From positions 1 to 55,682 of the forward strand of contig JAIBBU010000020.1 in NCBI GenBank assembly GCA_019694515.1: a stretch of DNA of 55,682 bases. Reading direction: 5' to 3'. The first letter of the stretch is position 1. Every line of letters begins with the position of its first letter. A program made the position numbers and the translations under genes. This DNA comes from Oligoflexia bacterium (lineage in GTDB: Bacteria; Bdellovibrionota_C; UBA2361; JBGSMV01). This document shows, one piece after another, positions 16,475-25,086 of the stretch. Under the pieces are notes generated by a model. That model made no database searches. It saw only the letters and a list, made by a program, of their open reading frames with translations, and was not told where the DNA came from.

Positions 16475-19400
16475 TTACTTAAGCACCTTAGCCAGCGCCA
16501 GGATTGTCTTTAACGCCCCCAATTTGGCTGCCGGAAGCTTCTTTGGATCCTTGACCTTTGCTGCTTTACCAACCTTGGCATTGATGGCAGTTACCAGCTG
16601 CGCCAGAGTCTTCTTGCTGCTTGTCAGCACCACCTGGGCACCGAAGCTGGTGGTAACCTGCTTCAGTAAGGCCAGCCGCGTGGCGATGCTGCTGCGAGTT
16701 TGTACCTGAATAATATTCTTCGAGGGTTTCTTCAGCTTTCGGACCAGGCCGTCGAGTGCCGTCATTTCCTTCTTGAGGTCGGCGTTGGCCTGACAGTCGA
16801 CCACAGTATTGCCGTTTAGATCCGAATCTGGAATGCCGCAACCACAGAACCCTGGAGCAGTCTTGTTTGGATCGTTCGGGCAGCTATCAGCGCACGGTCC
16901 GCAGCCACACACTCCCGGAGTGACTAGCGCAGGGTTGGCGGGACACTGATCGATACAATCGGAGACGCCGTCATTGTCGGAATCCACATCCGAGACTCCA
17001 CAACCGCAAACGCCTGGTGCGGTCTTGTTGGGATCGTTCGGACAGCTTTCCTGACAGTTAGCTACGCCATCCACGTCGTCATCGACATCAAGGATGCCGC
17101 AGCCGCAGATGCCGGGAGCTAATTTGTTATGATCGTTCGGGCAGCCATCTTGGCAGTTGGCGGTTCCATCATTGTCAGAATCAGCATCTGAAATACCGCA
17201 ACCGCAAACGCCCGGAGCGAGTTTGATCGGATCAGCCGGACAGCCATCAACGCAATTGGGGGTGCCGTCACCATCGCTGTCGGTTTCAAGTTCTCCGCAG
17301 CCGCAAGCTCCGGGAGTCAGTTTGGCCGGGTCAACCGGACATTGATCGTTACAATCAGCAGTCCCGTCGGCGTCACTGTCGGTATCAAGCACACCGCAGC
17401 CGCAAATGCCGGCAGTGGTCTTGAATGGATCGCTTGGACAAGCATCGTGGCAATTGACTGTTCCGTCGCCGTCACTATCGGCGTCACTATTTCCACAACC
17501 ACAGATCCCGGGAGCGACCTTAGTCGGATCGCTGGGGCAGCTGTCATGGCAGTTTGCGGTGCCGTCACCATCGGAATCGGTATCGGCAACATTACAACCG
17601 CATACTCCCGGCTGGGTCTTAGTTACATCGTTCGGACAGAGATCGACGCAGTTGGCGACGCCGTCTCCGTCACTGTCGGTATCGGCATTGCCGCAACCAC
17701 ACACACCAGGCTGGGTCTTGGCAGGGTCGCTCGGGCAGGCATCGTTACAGTTCGGGGTTCCGTCGCTGTCCGAGTCCGTATCCGCCACGTTACATCCGCA
17801 AACTCCCGGAGCAGTCTTGATGGCGCTGTTCGGACAACCATCGTTGCAGTTCGGTGTCCCGTCATTATCGGAATCGGTATCAGCTACGCCACAACCGCAG
17901 GCTCCCGGGTTGGTGTGCTTATTAGGATCCGCCGGGCAGGCGTCGACGCAATTTGCGAAGGTATCGCCATCGGTATCAGTTTCAAGGTTCCCGCAACCGC
18001 ATTGTCCCGGAGCGGGCAAGGGATTGGGCTTCTGCGGGTCGTTGGGGCAGGTGTCCTGACAATCGTGCACTCCGTCGCCGTCGGCATCGCCGTTTGTGGC
18101 AGGCGGGCAGGCATCGTGACAATCGGGTGTGCCGTTATTATCTAGGTCTTGATCGGAAACACCACAGCCGCAGGAGCCAGCCGCAATCTTCAATGGGTCG
18201 CTGGGGCAAGCATCGGTGCAATTAGGTGTCCCGTCGCCATCGGTGTCGGTGTCTAGGACGTTACAGCCACAAACCCCAGGTGCAGTCTTGATGGCGCTGT
18301 TTGGACAACCATCGTTGCAGTTCGGGGTGCCGTCGCTATCGGAGTCGGTGTCAGCGGTCCCACAACCACATAGTCCCGGCACCAGCTTAGCTGGATCGTT
18401 TGGACATGAATCGTTGCAGTTTGGAGTGCCGTCGCCGTCCGAATCAGTATCAGCGATGGCGCAGCCGCAAACTCCCGGCGCTGTTTTGATCGCGCTATTC
18501 GGACACTGATCGTTACAATTTGCTGTTCCATCTCCATCCGAATCGGTATCCGCTGTACCGCAGCCGCACTGGCCAGCGGCGATCTTATTCGGATCGGCGG
18601 GACACAGATCGAGGCAGTTTGCGGTGCCATCGCCGTCAGAATCGGTATCTGCAACGCCGCAGCCGCACTGTCCCGGGGCTGTCTTGTTGGGATCCGAGGG
18701 ACAATTGTCGATACAGTCATTGCTGCCATCGCCGTCCGTATCTGTGCAGCCGGGCGTGCAGGTAGAGTCGGAACTGCCTCCAACGTTCGGGTTGTCGGTA
18801 AGGATGCCGCTAAAGCCGCTGCCCGTTACGCTGCCCTGGTTGCAAACCTGCGAGGCAGAGAAGAGGGTCTTGACCTTCACACGAATAGTAACTGTGACTT
18901 CCTGGCTCGGAGTAATGGTCGGGATGTTGACCTGCACTGCGGTATGTCCGCTGCCATTGCCTTGTACCACGCTTCCGGAGGTTGTGGTGACAACCGCGGC
19001 ACCGTCAGAGATATAGTCCAGCTGTGTGTTGATATCCGGAGTGTCGTTAACCACCACGCTGGTGATGTTGCGGAAACTGGTGCTCTTAACTTTGAGGGTG
19101 TAAGTGATCTTTTCTCCAGCGTCCGCGCGGTTGTTGCCGTTTGTATCCGTTAGCGCGGCTGTCTTGGTCGCCACCAACCCGTCTTGAACCACCACATCAT
19201 CGAAGGCGAAACCGTCATCGCGTACGATTGAATCACTAGCGAAAGCTACTCGCAGCCGCACTGCCGGTTTTGTAGCCAGCCCCGTTAAGATATTATTGGA
19301 CTGCATCCAGCCGTTGCTACCGCCGTTGACGCTGTCCTGATTGCTGCCGTTCCAGCCATTCGGTGTGCCAGCTTCAGTTTGGCCGCCGGGATTGGCGATG

Positions 19401-20842
19401 ACGTTCGAGCTATTATACCAATTGCCGACAACAGGATTGGTGTAACTGCCGACGCGTTTCCAGGTTGATCCGTTGTCAATCGACGATTGCAGCACCGCGC
19501 CGTCATAACCGCCCTCAGCATTCCACCAGGTTCTAAGGCTCATGACTGGGTACTTCAAATTAGTGAAGTTGAAGCATGGTCCGAGTACCCTCGAGTTTTC
19601 GTTATTGCGGTAGAGGCCAGCGCCTAAGCCCCCGGTGACCCAGGCGTTAAAGCCGCTAAACGCGCCCGTGATGACGCTCTTTTGCGGCAGCCCAAAGGCC
19701 CATGAGCTGTTGAGGCCGGAGGCAACCCAGCCGCCGCGGCCGCTTTCAAATGTTTGGATGTAAGGATAGGTCGAGATCGTCGGCACATTCTCGACACTCT
19801 TGGTAACGGAATCGTTGGTCATGCGTTCATCGCCGGCCAAAGTCACCATGCCAGTTAAAGTGTGCTCTCCAACTACAGAGAGATTCGCTTTGGTGACGAA
19901 GTTATAAACAGCTTGTGTGCCGGGCTGCAAAAAGTTGGTGAAGGTTTCGACTACAGGCGCTTGAGAATCCAGCTGATACGCCAAACTGAAACCTGACTCC
20001 GGCTCCGTGCCTTTGTTTTCGACGACAAGTGAAACAGTTTGGGTTCCAGTGAGACCGCAACCGTCTGCCGGTGCTACCATCTGTACGATGCTTAGATCAT
20101 GAGCGGGCGCGGCTTTGACAGTGATATTGTCCACACCCATGTCGCTGTGCTCGCGCTTTCCGGTAACACCTCGGAAGCGAATGCGCACTCCCGAGAGATC
20201 CTTCAGCGAATGTAAATCGACAACCTTGTTACGCCAGCTCTCGGACTCAGTTTCTTGCTGCGGGCCGGAAATTACCGCCATCTCCTGCCAGTTCTGACAG
20301 TTGTCTCCAGATACCGGAGTAGAGATCTCGACGTGGATTTCGCCGGTTTCCTCCCCGGCCATATGGTAATCAAAGTTTAGTTCAGGGGTGACACCCACGA
20401 AATTAAAACACTTGCCGCTTTGCAACACGGCAGTTTTATCCGGATGGCCGATGTCGATACAGCTGCTCTCGGTATAGATGTATTTCCCCGATCCGCCGCT
20501 GCCAGCGGAAGGTCCGGTGTTGTCAGTCGGGGTGCCCCCGGCGTTGATGGTCCAATCGATATCGTCGTAAGCTACATTTTGCCAGGTGGCAGTTCCTGGA
20601 AAGGGGCATGCGGCCGAACATCCTGGTCCATCCAACCCGCATTCGGCGTATGACGTAAAGTTTTCAAACAGCGGCAAGCTGCTGATCGGAATTTGATTGC
20701 CCAGCGATCCGCAATTGCAATCTGCGGCGGATGCGTCTCGCGCCGCGATCAAAACTGCAGATGCGAGCAGCGTTGTAAAAATACAAGAGAGCGAAAAAGA
20801 GAAAGAGCGGCGTGACAGCCGAGGTGAGTGCGTAGATTTCAT
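16475..20842 (-). CDS. Giant secreted TSP3-repeat protein with DUF11-like domain and Lys-rich C-terminus
   Basis: A 1455-residue exported protein from the ATG at 20842 (GGAGG 7 nt upstream). Order: signal peptide (about 1-39), a beta-sandwich region (about 45-230), a CARDB-like region (about 240-345), a second beta-sandwich (about 360-555, AFDDVVVQDG), a DUF11-like domain (about 560-690, ADAGEKITYTLKVKS), about 20 calcium-binding TSP3-like units of about 33 residues (about 695-1350; DTDSDGDGTPNC...CP...CGCG, four Cys each), and a Cys-free, Lys-rich helical domain (about 1355-1455) ending ILALAKVLK. Calcium and disulfides should make a long, rigid stalk. No PEP-CTERM or autotransporter barrel is present, so the export route past the periplasm is open. 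Confidence 0.85.
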   Translation of the reverse strand: MKSTHSPRLSRRSFSFSLSCIFTTLLASAVLIAARDASAADCNCGSLGNQIPISSLPLFENFTSYAECGLDGPGCSAACPFPGTATWQNVAYDDIDWTINAGGTPTDNTGPSAGSGGSGKYIYTESSCIDIGHPDKTAVLQSGKCFNFVGVTPELNFDYHMAGEETGEIHVEISTPVSGDNCQNWQEMAVISGPQQETESESWRNKVVDLHSLKDLSGVRIRFRGVTGKREHSDMGVDNITVKAAPAHDLSIVQMVAPADGCGLTGTQTVSLVVENKGTEPESGFSLAYQLDSQAPVVETFTNFLQPGTQAVYNFVTKANLSVVGEHTLTGMVTLAGDERMTNDSVTKSVENVPTISTYPYIQTFESGRGGWVASGLNSSWAFGLPQKSVITGAFSGFNAWVTGGLGAGLYRNNENSRVLGPCFNFTNLKYPVMSLRTWWNAEGGYDGAVLQSSIDNGSTWKRVGSYTNPVVGNWYNSSNVIANPGGQTEAGTPNGWNGSNQDSVNGGSNGWMQSNNILTGLATKPAVRLRVAFASDSIVRDDGFAFDDVVVQDGLVATKTAALTDTNGNNRADAGEKITYTLKVKSTSFRNITSVVVNDTPDINTQLDYISDGAAVVTTTSGSVVQGNGSGHTAVQVNIPTITPSQEVTVTIRVKVKTLFSASQVCNQGSVTGSGFSGILTDNPNVGGSSDSTCTPGCTDTDGDGSNDCIDNCPSDPNKTAPGQCGCGVADTDSDGDGTANCLDLCPADPNKIAAGQCGCGTADTDSDGDGTANCNDQCPNSAIKTAPGVCGCAIADTDSDGDGTPNCNDSCPNDPAKLVPGLCGCGTADTDSDSDGTPNCNDGCPNSAIKTAPGVCGCNVLDTDTDGDGTPNCTDACPSDPLKIAAGSCGCGVSDQDLDNNGTPDCHDACPPATNGDADGDGVHDCQDTCPNDPQKPNPLPAPGQCGCGNLETDTDGDTFANCVDACPADPNKHTNPGACGCGVADTDSDNDGTPNCNDGCPNSAIKTAPGVCGCNVADTDSDSDGTPNCNDACPSDPAKTQPGVCGCGNADTDSDGDGVANCVDLCPNDVTKTQPGVCGCNVADTDSDGDGTANCHDSCPSDPTKVAPGICGCGNSDADSDGDGTVNCHDACPSDPFKTTAGICGCGVLDTDSDADGTADCNDQCPVDPAKLTPGACGCGELETDSDGDGTPNCVDGCPADPIKLAPGVCGCGISDADSDNDGTANCQDGCPNDHNKLAPGICGCGILDVDDDVDGVANCQESCPNDPNKTAPGVCGCGVSDVDSDNDGVSDCIDQCPANPALVTPGVCGCGPCADSCPNDPNKTAPGFCGCGIPDSDLNGNTVVDCQANADLKKEMTALDGLVRKLKKPSKNIIQVQTRSSIATRLALLKQVTTSFGAQVVLTSSKKTLAQLVTAINAKVGKAAKVKDPKKLPAAKLGALKTILALAKVLK
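16800..18770. repeat. 99-bp tandem repeats coding TSP3-like units
   Basis: About 20 units of roughly 99 bp encode the Asp/Cys-rich repeats on the minus strand. Two units are shorter (near 18,080 and 16,890). Some are near-identical at the protein level (the PNSAIKTAPGVCGC variant occurs three times), which suggests unit duplication or gene conversion. Long opposite-strand reading frames here (17342-18145, 17406-18059) are repeat shadows. Confidence 0.85.
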
Positions 20843-20855
20843 TAAATCCCTCCAA

Positions 20856-20880
20856 CCCCACGGGCTTTAAGGGCGTGGGG
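20856..20880 (-). promoter_or_regulatory. Leader hairpin just before the TSP3-gene ribosome site
   Basis: A 7-bp stem (CCCCACG at 20856-20862, CGTGGGG at 20874-20880, 11-nt loop) ends two bases upstream of the GGAGG ribosome site (20851-20855 region) of the TSP3 gene. It could modulate translation or stabilise the mRNA. No riboswitch class is recognised. Confidence 0.35.
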
Positions 20881-20920
20881 CAACTACAAGGTTGTACCAC
20901 CAGGCCAGAAGCTACTCAAC

Positions 20921-20961
20921 AAAACCGCCCGGTTTTACGTGTTCCCCTCAATAGTTAGGGG
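20921..20961 (-). terminator. Probable weak terminator after the FG-GAP lipoprotein gene
   Basis: On the minus strand, a small stem CCCCT/AGGGG (20944-20948 with 20957-20961) is followed by AAAACC-GGGC-GGTTTT (20936-20921) and then GTTG. It lies 25-65 nt past the lipoprotein stop, in a 143-nt gap, so the TSP3 gene may be partly uncoupled from the genes before it. Confidence 0.4.
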
Positions 20962-20985
20962 ACTAATTAACAACCTTTACGTTAC

Positions 20986-22188
20986 TTAGCGCTTAACCTT
21001 GGGAGCTGCATTTAGCCAGACACGGACAAAACCGTCGCCTTCCTCGGGCGCGCCGTGAGCCACTACCAAATCCGGGTGCGAATCGCCGTTCAAATCCCGC
21101 GCCACGATCCCGTAGGGTCTGGGGAGGCCGCTTTTGGGGAGCCCGCTATCCTCGATCAATTCCCAATGGCCGCGGCCATCTCCCCGGAAAAGAAACAATC
21201 CATAGGCCTTATTGTTGGTATCCTCGGAGGGATTACCGCCGGCGATTAGATCGAGATTTCCGTCGCCATCAAAATCAGCCAGGGCTACACCCTCGGCCGG
21301 ACGTTTAAAGTGTTTCAAGCCCGTCAGCGCGGGGGACCATCCGCCTTTCTCTCCATTCGAAAGATAAACATCAGGTCCGTTGGGTTTGAACAAGCCGGCG
21401 AACCCACCATTGAGGGCCAGGTCCGGCCATCCGTCATTATTTACATCTCCGACATCGAGGCTCCGAAATTCGGAGGTCTCGGATTTAAGCCCTTCGGCTG
21501 GTACGGCGGTCCAGGTTCCCGCCGCGGTCTGCAATAGCACCATCACGCCGATTCGCCCAAACGACGCCACGATATCCGGCAATCCGTCTTTGTTCATATC
21601 GACGATTCGAATATCTCGGCCGATATTGCCCTCCAACATATGCGATTTGGGAATGATGCCTTGGTCACCGCCGGGCTCGAAGATTTCGATCCCTGCGCGC
21701 TCGTTACCCAGCATGATGATCTCCGGGATGCCGTCGCCATTCAGATCCTTGATGTTCGCATTGACGTAGCCGTCGGGTGAGGGCATGACGCTCTCGGTGA
21801 ACATGCCCAGGTCTCTGGAAAGGTAGGTGTGGATGCGATTGAAGTGACTGCCGGCAACCAAGTCGATCTGCCCGTCGCCGTTCAGATCGCCCGCGCCTAC
21901 ACCCGAATAGCCGGGGGAGTGCCAGGTCTGAGGCAGCTCTTGAAATTGCCCATCTCCGCCGCCCAGCCAGATATGCATGGAGTTTTCATGCAGCGGGCGC
22001 CGATGAGTCGCGACCAAATCGAGTCTGCCGTCACCATCCAGATCTTCGACCACTGGATAGTTCCGCCACTCTTTACCCTCTCCCAGGGTTGTAGGGTGAC
22101 TGAAGACCGGCCCTTCGTAATGGGTAGCGCTGCATCCGCTAAGAATTGCTGCCAGTAGACAGCCTAAAATTCCGATTGCAAGTTTCAT
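20986..22188 (-). CDS. FG-GAP/VCBS-repeat beta-propeller lipoprotein
   Basis: A protein of 400 residues with a lipoprotein signal: a hydrophobic segment ending in LSGCSA (lipid Cys at about residue 19). The mature part holds about seven FG-GAP/VCBS units with Asp-rich calcium loops (DLDGDGRLDLV, DLNGDGQIDLV, DFDGDGNLDLI, DLNGDSHPDLV), the pattern of an integrin-like beta-propeller. It starts 13 nt after the PpiC-DUF1573 stop, so the two are co-transcribed. Likely an outer-membrane scaffold or receptor for the cluster's stalk proteins (inference). Confidence 0.85.
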   Translation of the reverse strand: MKLAIGILGCLLAAILSGCSATHYEGPVFSHPTTLGEGKEWRNYPVVEDLDGDGRLDLVATHRRPLHENSMHIWLGGGDGQFQELPQTWHSPGYSGVGAGDLNGDGQIDLVAGSHFNRIHTYLSRDLGMFTESVMPSPDGYVNANIKDLNGDGIPEIIMLGNERAGIEIFEPGGDQGIIPKSHMLEGNIGRDIRIVDMNKDGLPDIVASFGRIGVMVLLQTAAGTWTAVPAEGLKSETSEFRSLDVGDVNNDGWPDLALNGGFAGLFKPNGPDVYLSNGEKGGWSPALTGLKHFKRPAEGVALADFDGDGNLDLIAGGNPSEDTNNKAYGLFLFRGDGRGHWELIEDSGLPKSGLPRPYGIVARDLNGDSHPDLVVAHGAPEEGDGFVRVWLNAAPKVKR

Positions 22189-22201
22189 CGCTGTATCTCA
22201 C

Positions 22202-23428
22202 TTATCCCTTGGCAATATCACCAAACAACCGCACGAACTTACGCGGCTCAACCTGGTCGGAGGATTCGATAAAGAGCATCTTCTCCACCGGTCCTTGCTC
22301 CTTAAACATGGCGGGATCGTAAGTGAAGGTGAGTTTTGCCGATTTGCCCGGCGCAACCTTCATCGTATCTACGCTCACGTCGATGCACTTGCAGGTGCTG
22401 CCGACACGCTTAATCTCGATCTCTTTATCGGTGGAGTTCGCCATCAGTATCGATTCGGAGAATTTCTTAGCAGGAATCTTCCCCATATCGAGGGTCTCGC
22501 TGATGACCTGAAGCTCCGTCGCTTGTCCCGGCTGGCGCTTGGCGCGGTCCAGCGAAGAACGGTCGGCGCTAGCATTTTGTGCTGCGCCATTTTGAACTAG
22601 CTGATCGATGGCGGCCTGGTTGAACTTAACGTCGTATTTTTTCCAGAGGTCTTGCTTGAGATCCTTGACCAGTTCGTTCTTCTTCTGGCGGAAAAGGATG
22701 CCGTAGATATCCTTCTTCAGCTCTTCCAAGGGGCGGTAGGAGACGGTGGGCTTCTCCTCTAAGCGTAAGAGGTGATAACCGAAGGCGGTCTTGACCGGCT
22801 TGCTGATCTCTCCGGGCTTTAGCGAATAAACCTGCGAGCGCAGTTCGGGGAGCAATTGATTCGGCGGAATACGGCCGATTGTACCGTGACGCTTCGCGCC
22901 AAAACTATCGGCAGAGGCTTTAGCAGCTACTGCGTCCCAGCTCGCGCCTTTGGATAGTTCGTCGGCTACCTTTTGCGCCTGGTCCAAAGTCGGCAGTAAA
23001 ATCTGCGAGACTTTGATCTCTTCCTGAACTTTGTATTTTGATTCCTTGTTGTCGTTGTAATATTTAACAACCTCGCTCTCAGGGACCTGAATCATGTCCT
23101 GCTTAACATGCTTCTTCATGTAAGCGGTCATTAGCACCTTGTTGACCTGTTCCTGAACATCGGGATCCTTCATCAGCTCCGAATCCTGGGCCTCGCGGGC
23201 CACGACATTCTGGAAAATTGAATCTTCGATTGCGCCGCGCACCTCTTCCGTGCCGGTTCCGATTCCAAGCCAGGAAATCAGCGCGGGCTGCTGCTGCGCC
23301 AAGCGCTGCAGAGTAATTTTTTGATCGTCGGCGAAAGTGGCCAAAACTGCATCGTTCTGGTCTTCGGCCCAAGCGGCGGTGTTAAGTGCCAACAAGGCAC
23401 AAAGCGGAACCATTTGTATCAGTCGCAT
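22202..23428 (-). CDS. PpiC-type peptidyl-prolyl isomerase fused to DUF1573
   Basis: An exported protein of 408 residues from the ATG at 23428 (AAGGAG upstream). A signal peptide (about 1-21, ending AAWA) is followed by a SurA/PrsA-like helical N-domain, a parvulin domain (about 135-235; VSQILLPTLDQAQKVADEL, GTIGRIPPNQLLPEL, VKTAFGYHLLRLEEK), and a C-terminal DUF1573 domain of about 100 residues with STCKCIDVSV. Parvulins assist prolyl isomerisation of exported proteins. It lies between the NxxGxxAF gene (29 nt) and the lipoprotein gene (13 nt). Proline- and cysteine-rich clients are encoded next door, so a dedicated chaperone role is plausible. Confidence 0.87.
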   Translation of the reverse strand: MRLIQMVPLCALLALNTAAWAEDQNDAVLATFADDQKITLQRLAQQQPALISWLGIGTGTEEVRGAIEDSIFQNVVAREAQDSELMKDPDVQEQVNKVLMTAYMKKHVKQDMIQVPESEVVKYYNDNKESKYKVQEEIKVSQILLPTLDQAQKVADELSKGASWDAVAAKASADSFGAKRHGTIGRIPPNQLLPELRSQVYSLKPGEISKPVKTAFGYHLLRLEEKPTVSYRPLEELKKDIYGILFRQKKNELVKDLKQDLWKKYDVKFNQAAIDQLVQNGAAQNASADRSSLDRAKRQPGQATELQVISETLDMGKIPAKKFSESILMANSTDKEIEIKRVGSTCKCIDVSVDTMKVAPGKSAKLTFTYDPAMFKEQGPVEKMLFIESSDQVEPRKFVRLFGDIAKG

Positions 23429-23457
23429 ACGTATCTCCTTAAAACTGCAAAAAATCT

Positions 23458-25086
23458 CTAAAGCACCAAAATCTTATCCAAAGCGTTAATCGCGGTAATA
23501 GCCTTGCGCTTATTTTGGGCGAAATTGCTGTTGGCGGTGGTCGTGCCCGTTCGCACCTGGGATCGGATTGTGCCCGCCAGCTTGGCCGGATCCTTGGTCG
23601 TGCTGTTGATCTGAATCTGAAGATCCGAGCCCTGAACAAAGGTGAAGATTGCCGCAGCTTGAGCACGCGCGGTGTTAATTAACTGCTTCATCGCCTTCTT
23701 CTTGGCCTTGCTGGCTGAATCAGCGAGACGCTTAACTTTCTTAACATTCCCCAACAATTCCTGAAGCCGTTGATGAAGCGTGCTGGTGACCTGGCAATTC
23801 AGCACTCCATCGTGGTTGGCATCGGCATCCGAGACGCCGCATCCGCAAACTCCGGGTTCGAACTTGGTGTTATCCGCCGGACACTGGTCTCCCGGAAATA
23901 CGACCCCTTGCGGGTCAAGGCGCAGCACCAGATTCGTGCCATCCGCTAGCACCACACTAAGCGCAATTTGGCGCGAGTTGTTAATAGCTTCACGGCTGAC
24001 TCCAATCACGGAGACTGGGGAGCTGTGTCCGGGGAGGAATTCACCCTCTTGAATCAACGGCAGCATGCCTCCCGCCACCGCGATAAACGCAACCGAGGTG
24101 CCATCGGTATGGAAGGCCGGAAATACTACATCGCCCAGATCGTTGATTGAGACTCCCTGAAAGGCGCTAATGTCGACGCGCTGAAAATCACCGGTGTTTA
24201 GTATGAATGCCTCCTTGTTGCGAAATACGCCGTTGATGCTATTGCCGGCCTGGTCAGTGGTCTGGCTAATTGCCATCGTGACTATCGTGCCGTTGTTGTT
24301 GAGCGCGGGCAGGCTGACCTTGGAATAGCCGCTAAAGGATCCGATCACTCGGGCACCAGCCGGATCGTAGATGCCAGTCTGAATCGGAGGGCCTAGTTCT
24401 TCGGCCCCGAAAGTCAGCAGCCCCGAATTATTTAAAAAAGCTGCGCCGAGTTTGGAAAAAATTCCGGAGGTATCCACCGCCGTCGAAAAAGTTCCTCCTG
24501 ATTTGAGAAGCACGGCCTGTGCGCCGTTAGTATACTCGGCACTGAAGGAAACTGTGCCCGAGTTGTTAATGGTAGGCAGTGAGACCAAATTGAAATTTGC
24601 ATCGCTGCTCGCAATCGTTCGGAAGGGGATCGCAGGTTGATCTGCAACAAAAGCGGCATAAACACCGTAGGAAATAGCTGCCGCTGCGCTGCTCGTCGCG
24701 GCCTGGCTGCTGGTGACAGGGCTGGGGAGAATTGGAGAACAATTCTGACAGGCATCGAATGCCACATCGCCATTGTCATTAATTGAGCAAATGCCTGTAG
24801 TGAATTGATCAAAGAGTCCTGATGCATCTTCGGAGCTGGCGACAACAGCGCGATTAATCCCGTTCGACTTGATAATAGCGGTGCGGGTATTATCGGCGCC
24901 CTTATAACAAATCACGCCGCTCTCGTTGATCGCAGCCCAGGAATAGTTGGCGTAGGTGAGGGGATCAGAAGGATTGGAATTAGCAATCTCGGTGATCTTA
25001 AAACCAGCCGGGACGGCCTGCGCCTCGGTACACATCGCGAGCGAGCCCAGTGCCATCGATAGTAAACAGAGCGATCGGTAGAACAT
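23458..25086 (-). CDS. Secreted NxxGxxAF-repeat protein with TSP3-like unit and Lys-rich C-terminus
   Basis: A 542-residue exported protein from the ATG at 25086 (AAGGAT upstream); the longer reading to 25164 lacks a ribosome site. A signal peptide (about 1-24) is followed by about seven tandem repeats of NxxGxxxF type (INDNGDVAFDA, INNSGTVSFSA, LNNSGLLTFGA, INDLGDVVFPA), known from secreted proteins with interchangeable anchors and likely a beta-propeller. One TSP3-like unit follows (FEPGVCGCGVSDADANHDG). The last 105 residues are Lys/Ala-rich helix (VKKVKRLADSASKAKKKAMK) ending INALDKILVL, similar in layout to the C-terminus of the giant TSP3 protein. It is the first gene of the leftward cluster. 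Confidence 0.83.
   Translation of the reverse strand: MFYRSLCLLSMALGSLAMCTEAQAVPAGFKITEIANSNPSDPLTYANYSWAAINESGVICYKGADNTRTAIIKSNGINRAVVASSEDASGLFDQFTTGICSINDNGDVAFDACQNCSPILPSPVTSSQAATSSAAAAISYGVYAAFVADQPAIPFRTIASSDANFNLVSLPTINNSGTVSFSAEYTNGAQAVLLKSGGTFSTAVDTSGIFSKLGAAFLNNSGLLTFGAEELGPPIQTGIYDPAGARVIGSFSGYSKVSLPALNNNGTIVTMAISQTTDQAGNSINGVFRNKEAFILNTGDFQRVDISAFQGVSINDLGDVVFPAFHTDGTSVAFIAVAGGMLPLIQEGEFLPGHSSPVSVIGVSREAINNSRQIALSVVLADGTNLVLRLDPQGVVFPGDQCPADNTKFEPGVCGCGVSDADANHDGVLNCQVTSTLHQRLQELLGNVKKVKRLADSASKAKKKAMKQLINTARAQAAAIFTFVQGSDLQIQINSTTKDPAKLAGTIRSQVRTGTTTANSNFAQNKRKAITAINALDKILVL

Noticed and set aside
17342..18145. Two long plus-strand reading frames over the TSP3 repeats
   Set aside because: Repeat shadows in frames opposite a 1455-codon gene with known motifs.
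20986..22188. Integrin-like receptor
   Set aside because: FG-GAP/VCBS repeats alone do not support this; the lipoprotein signal and neighbours fit a bacterial scaffold.
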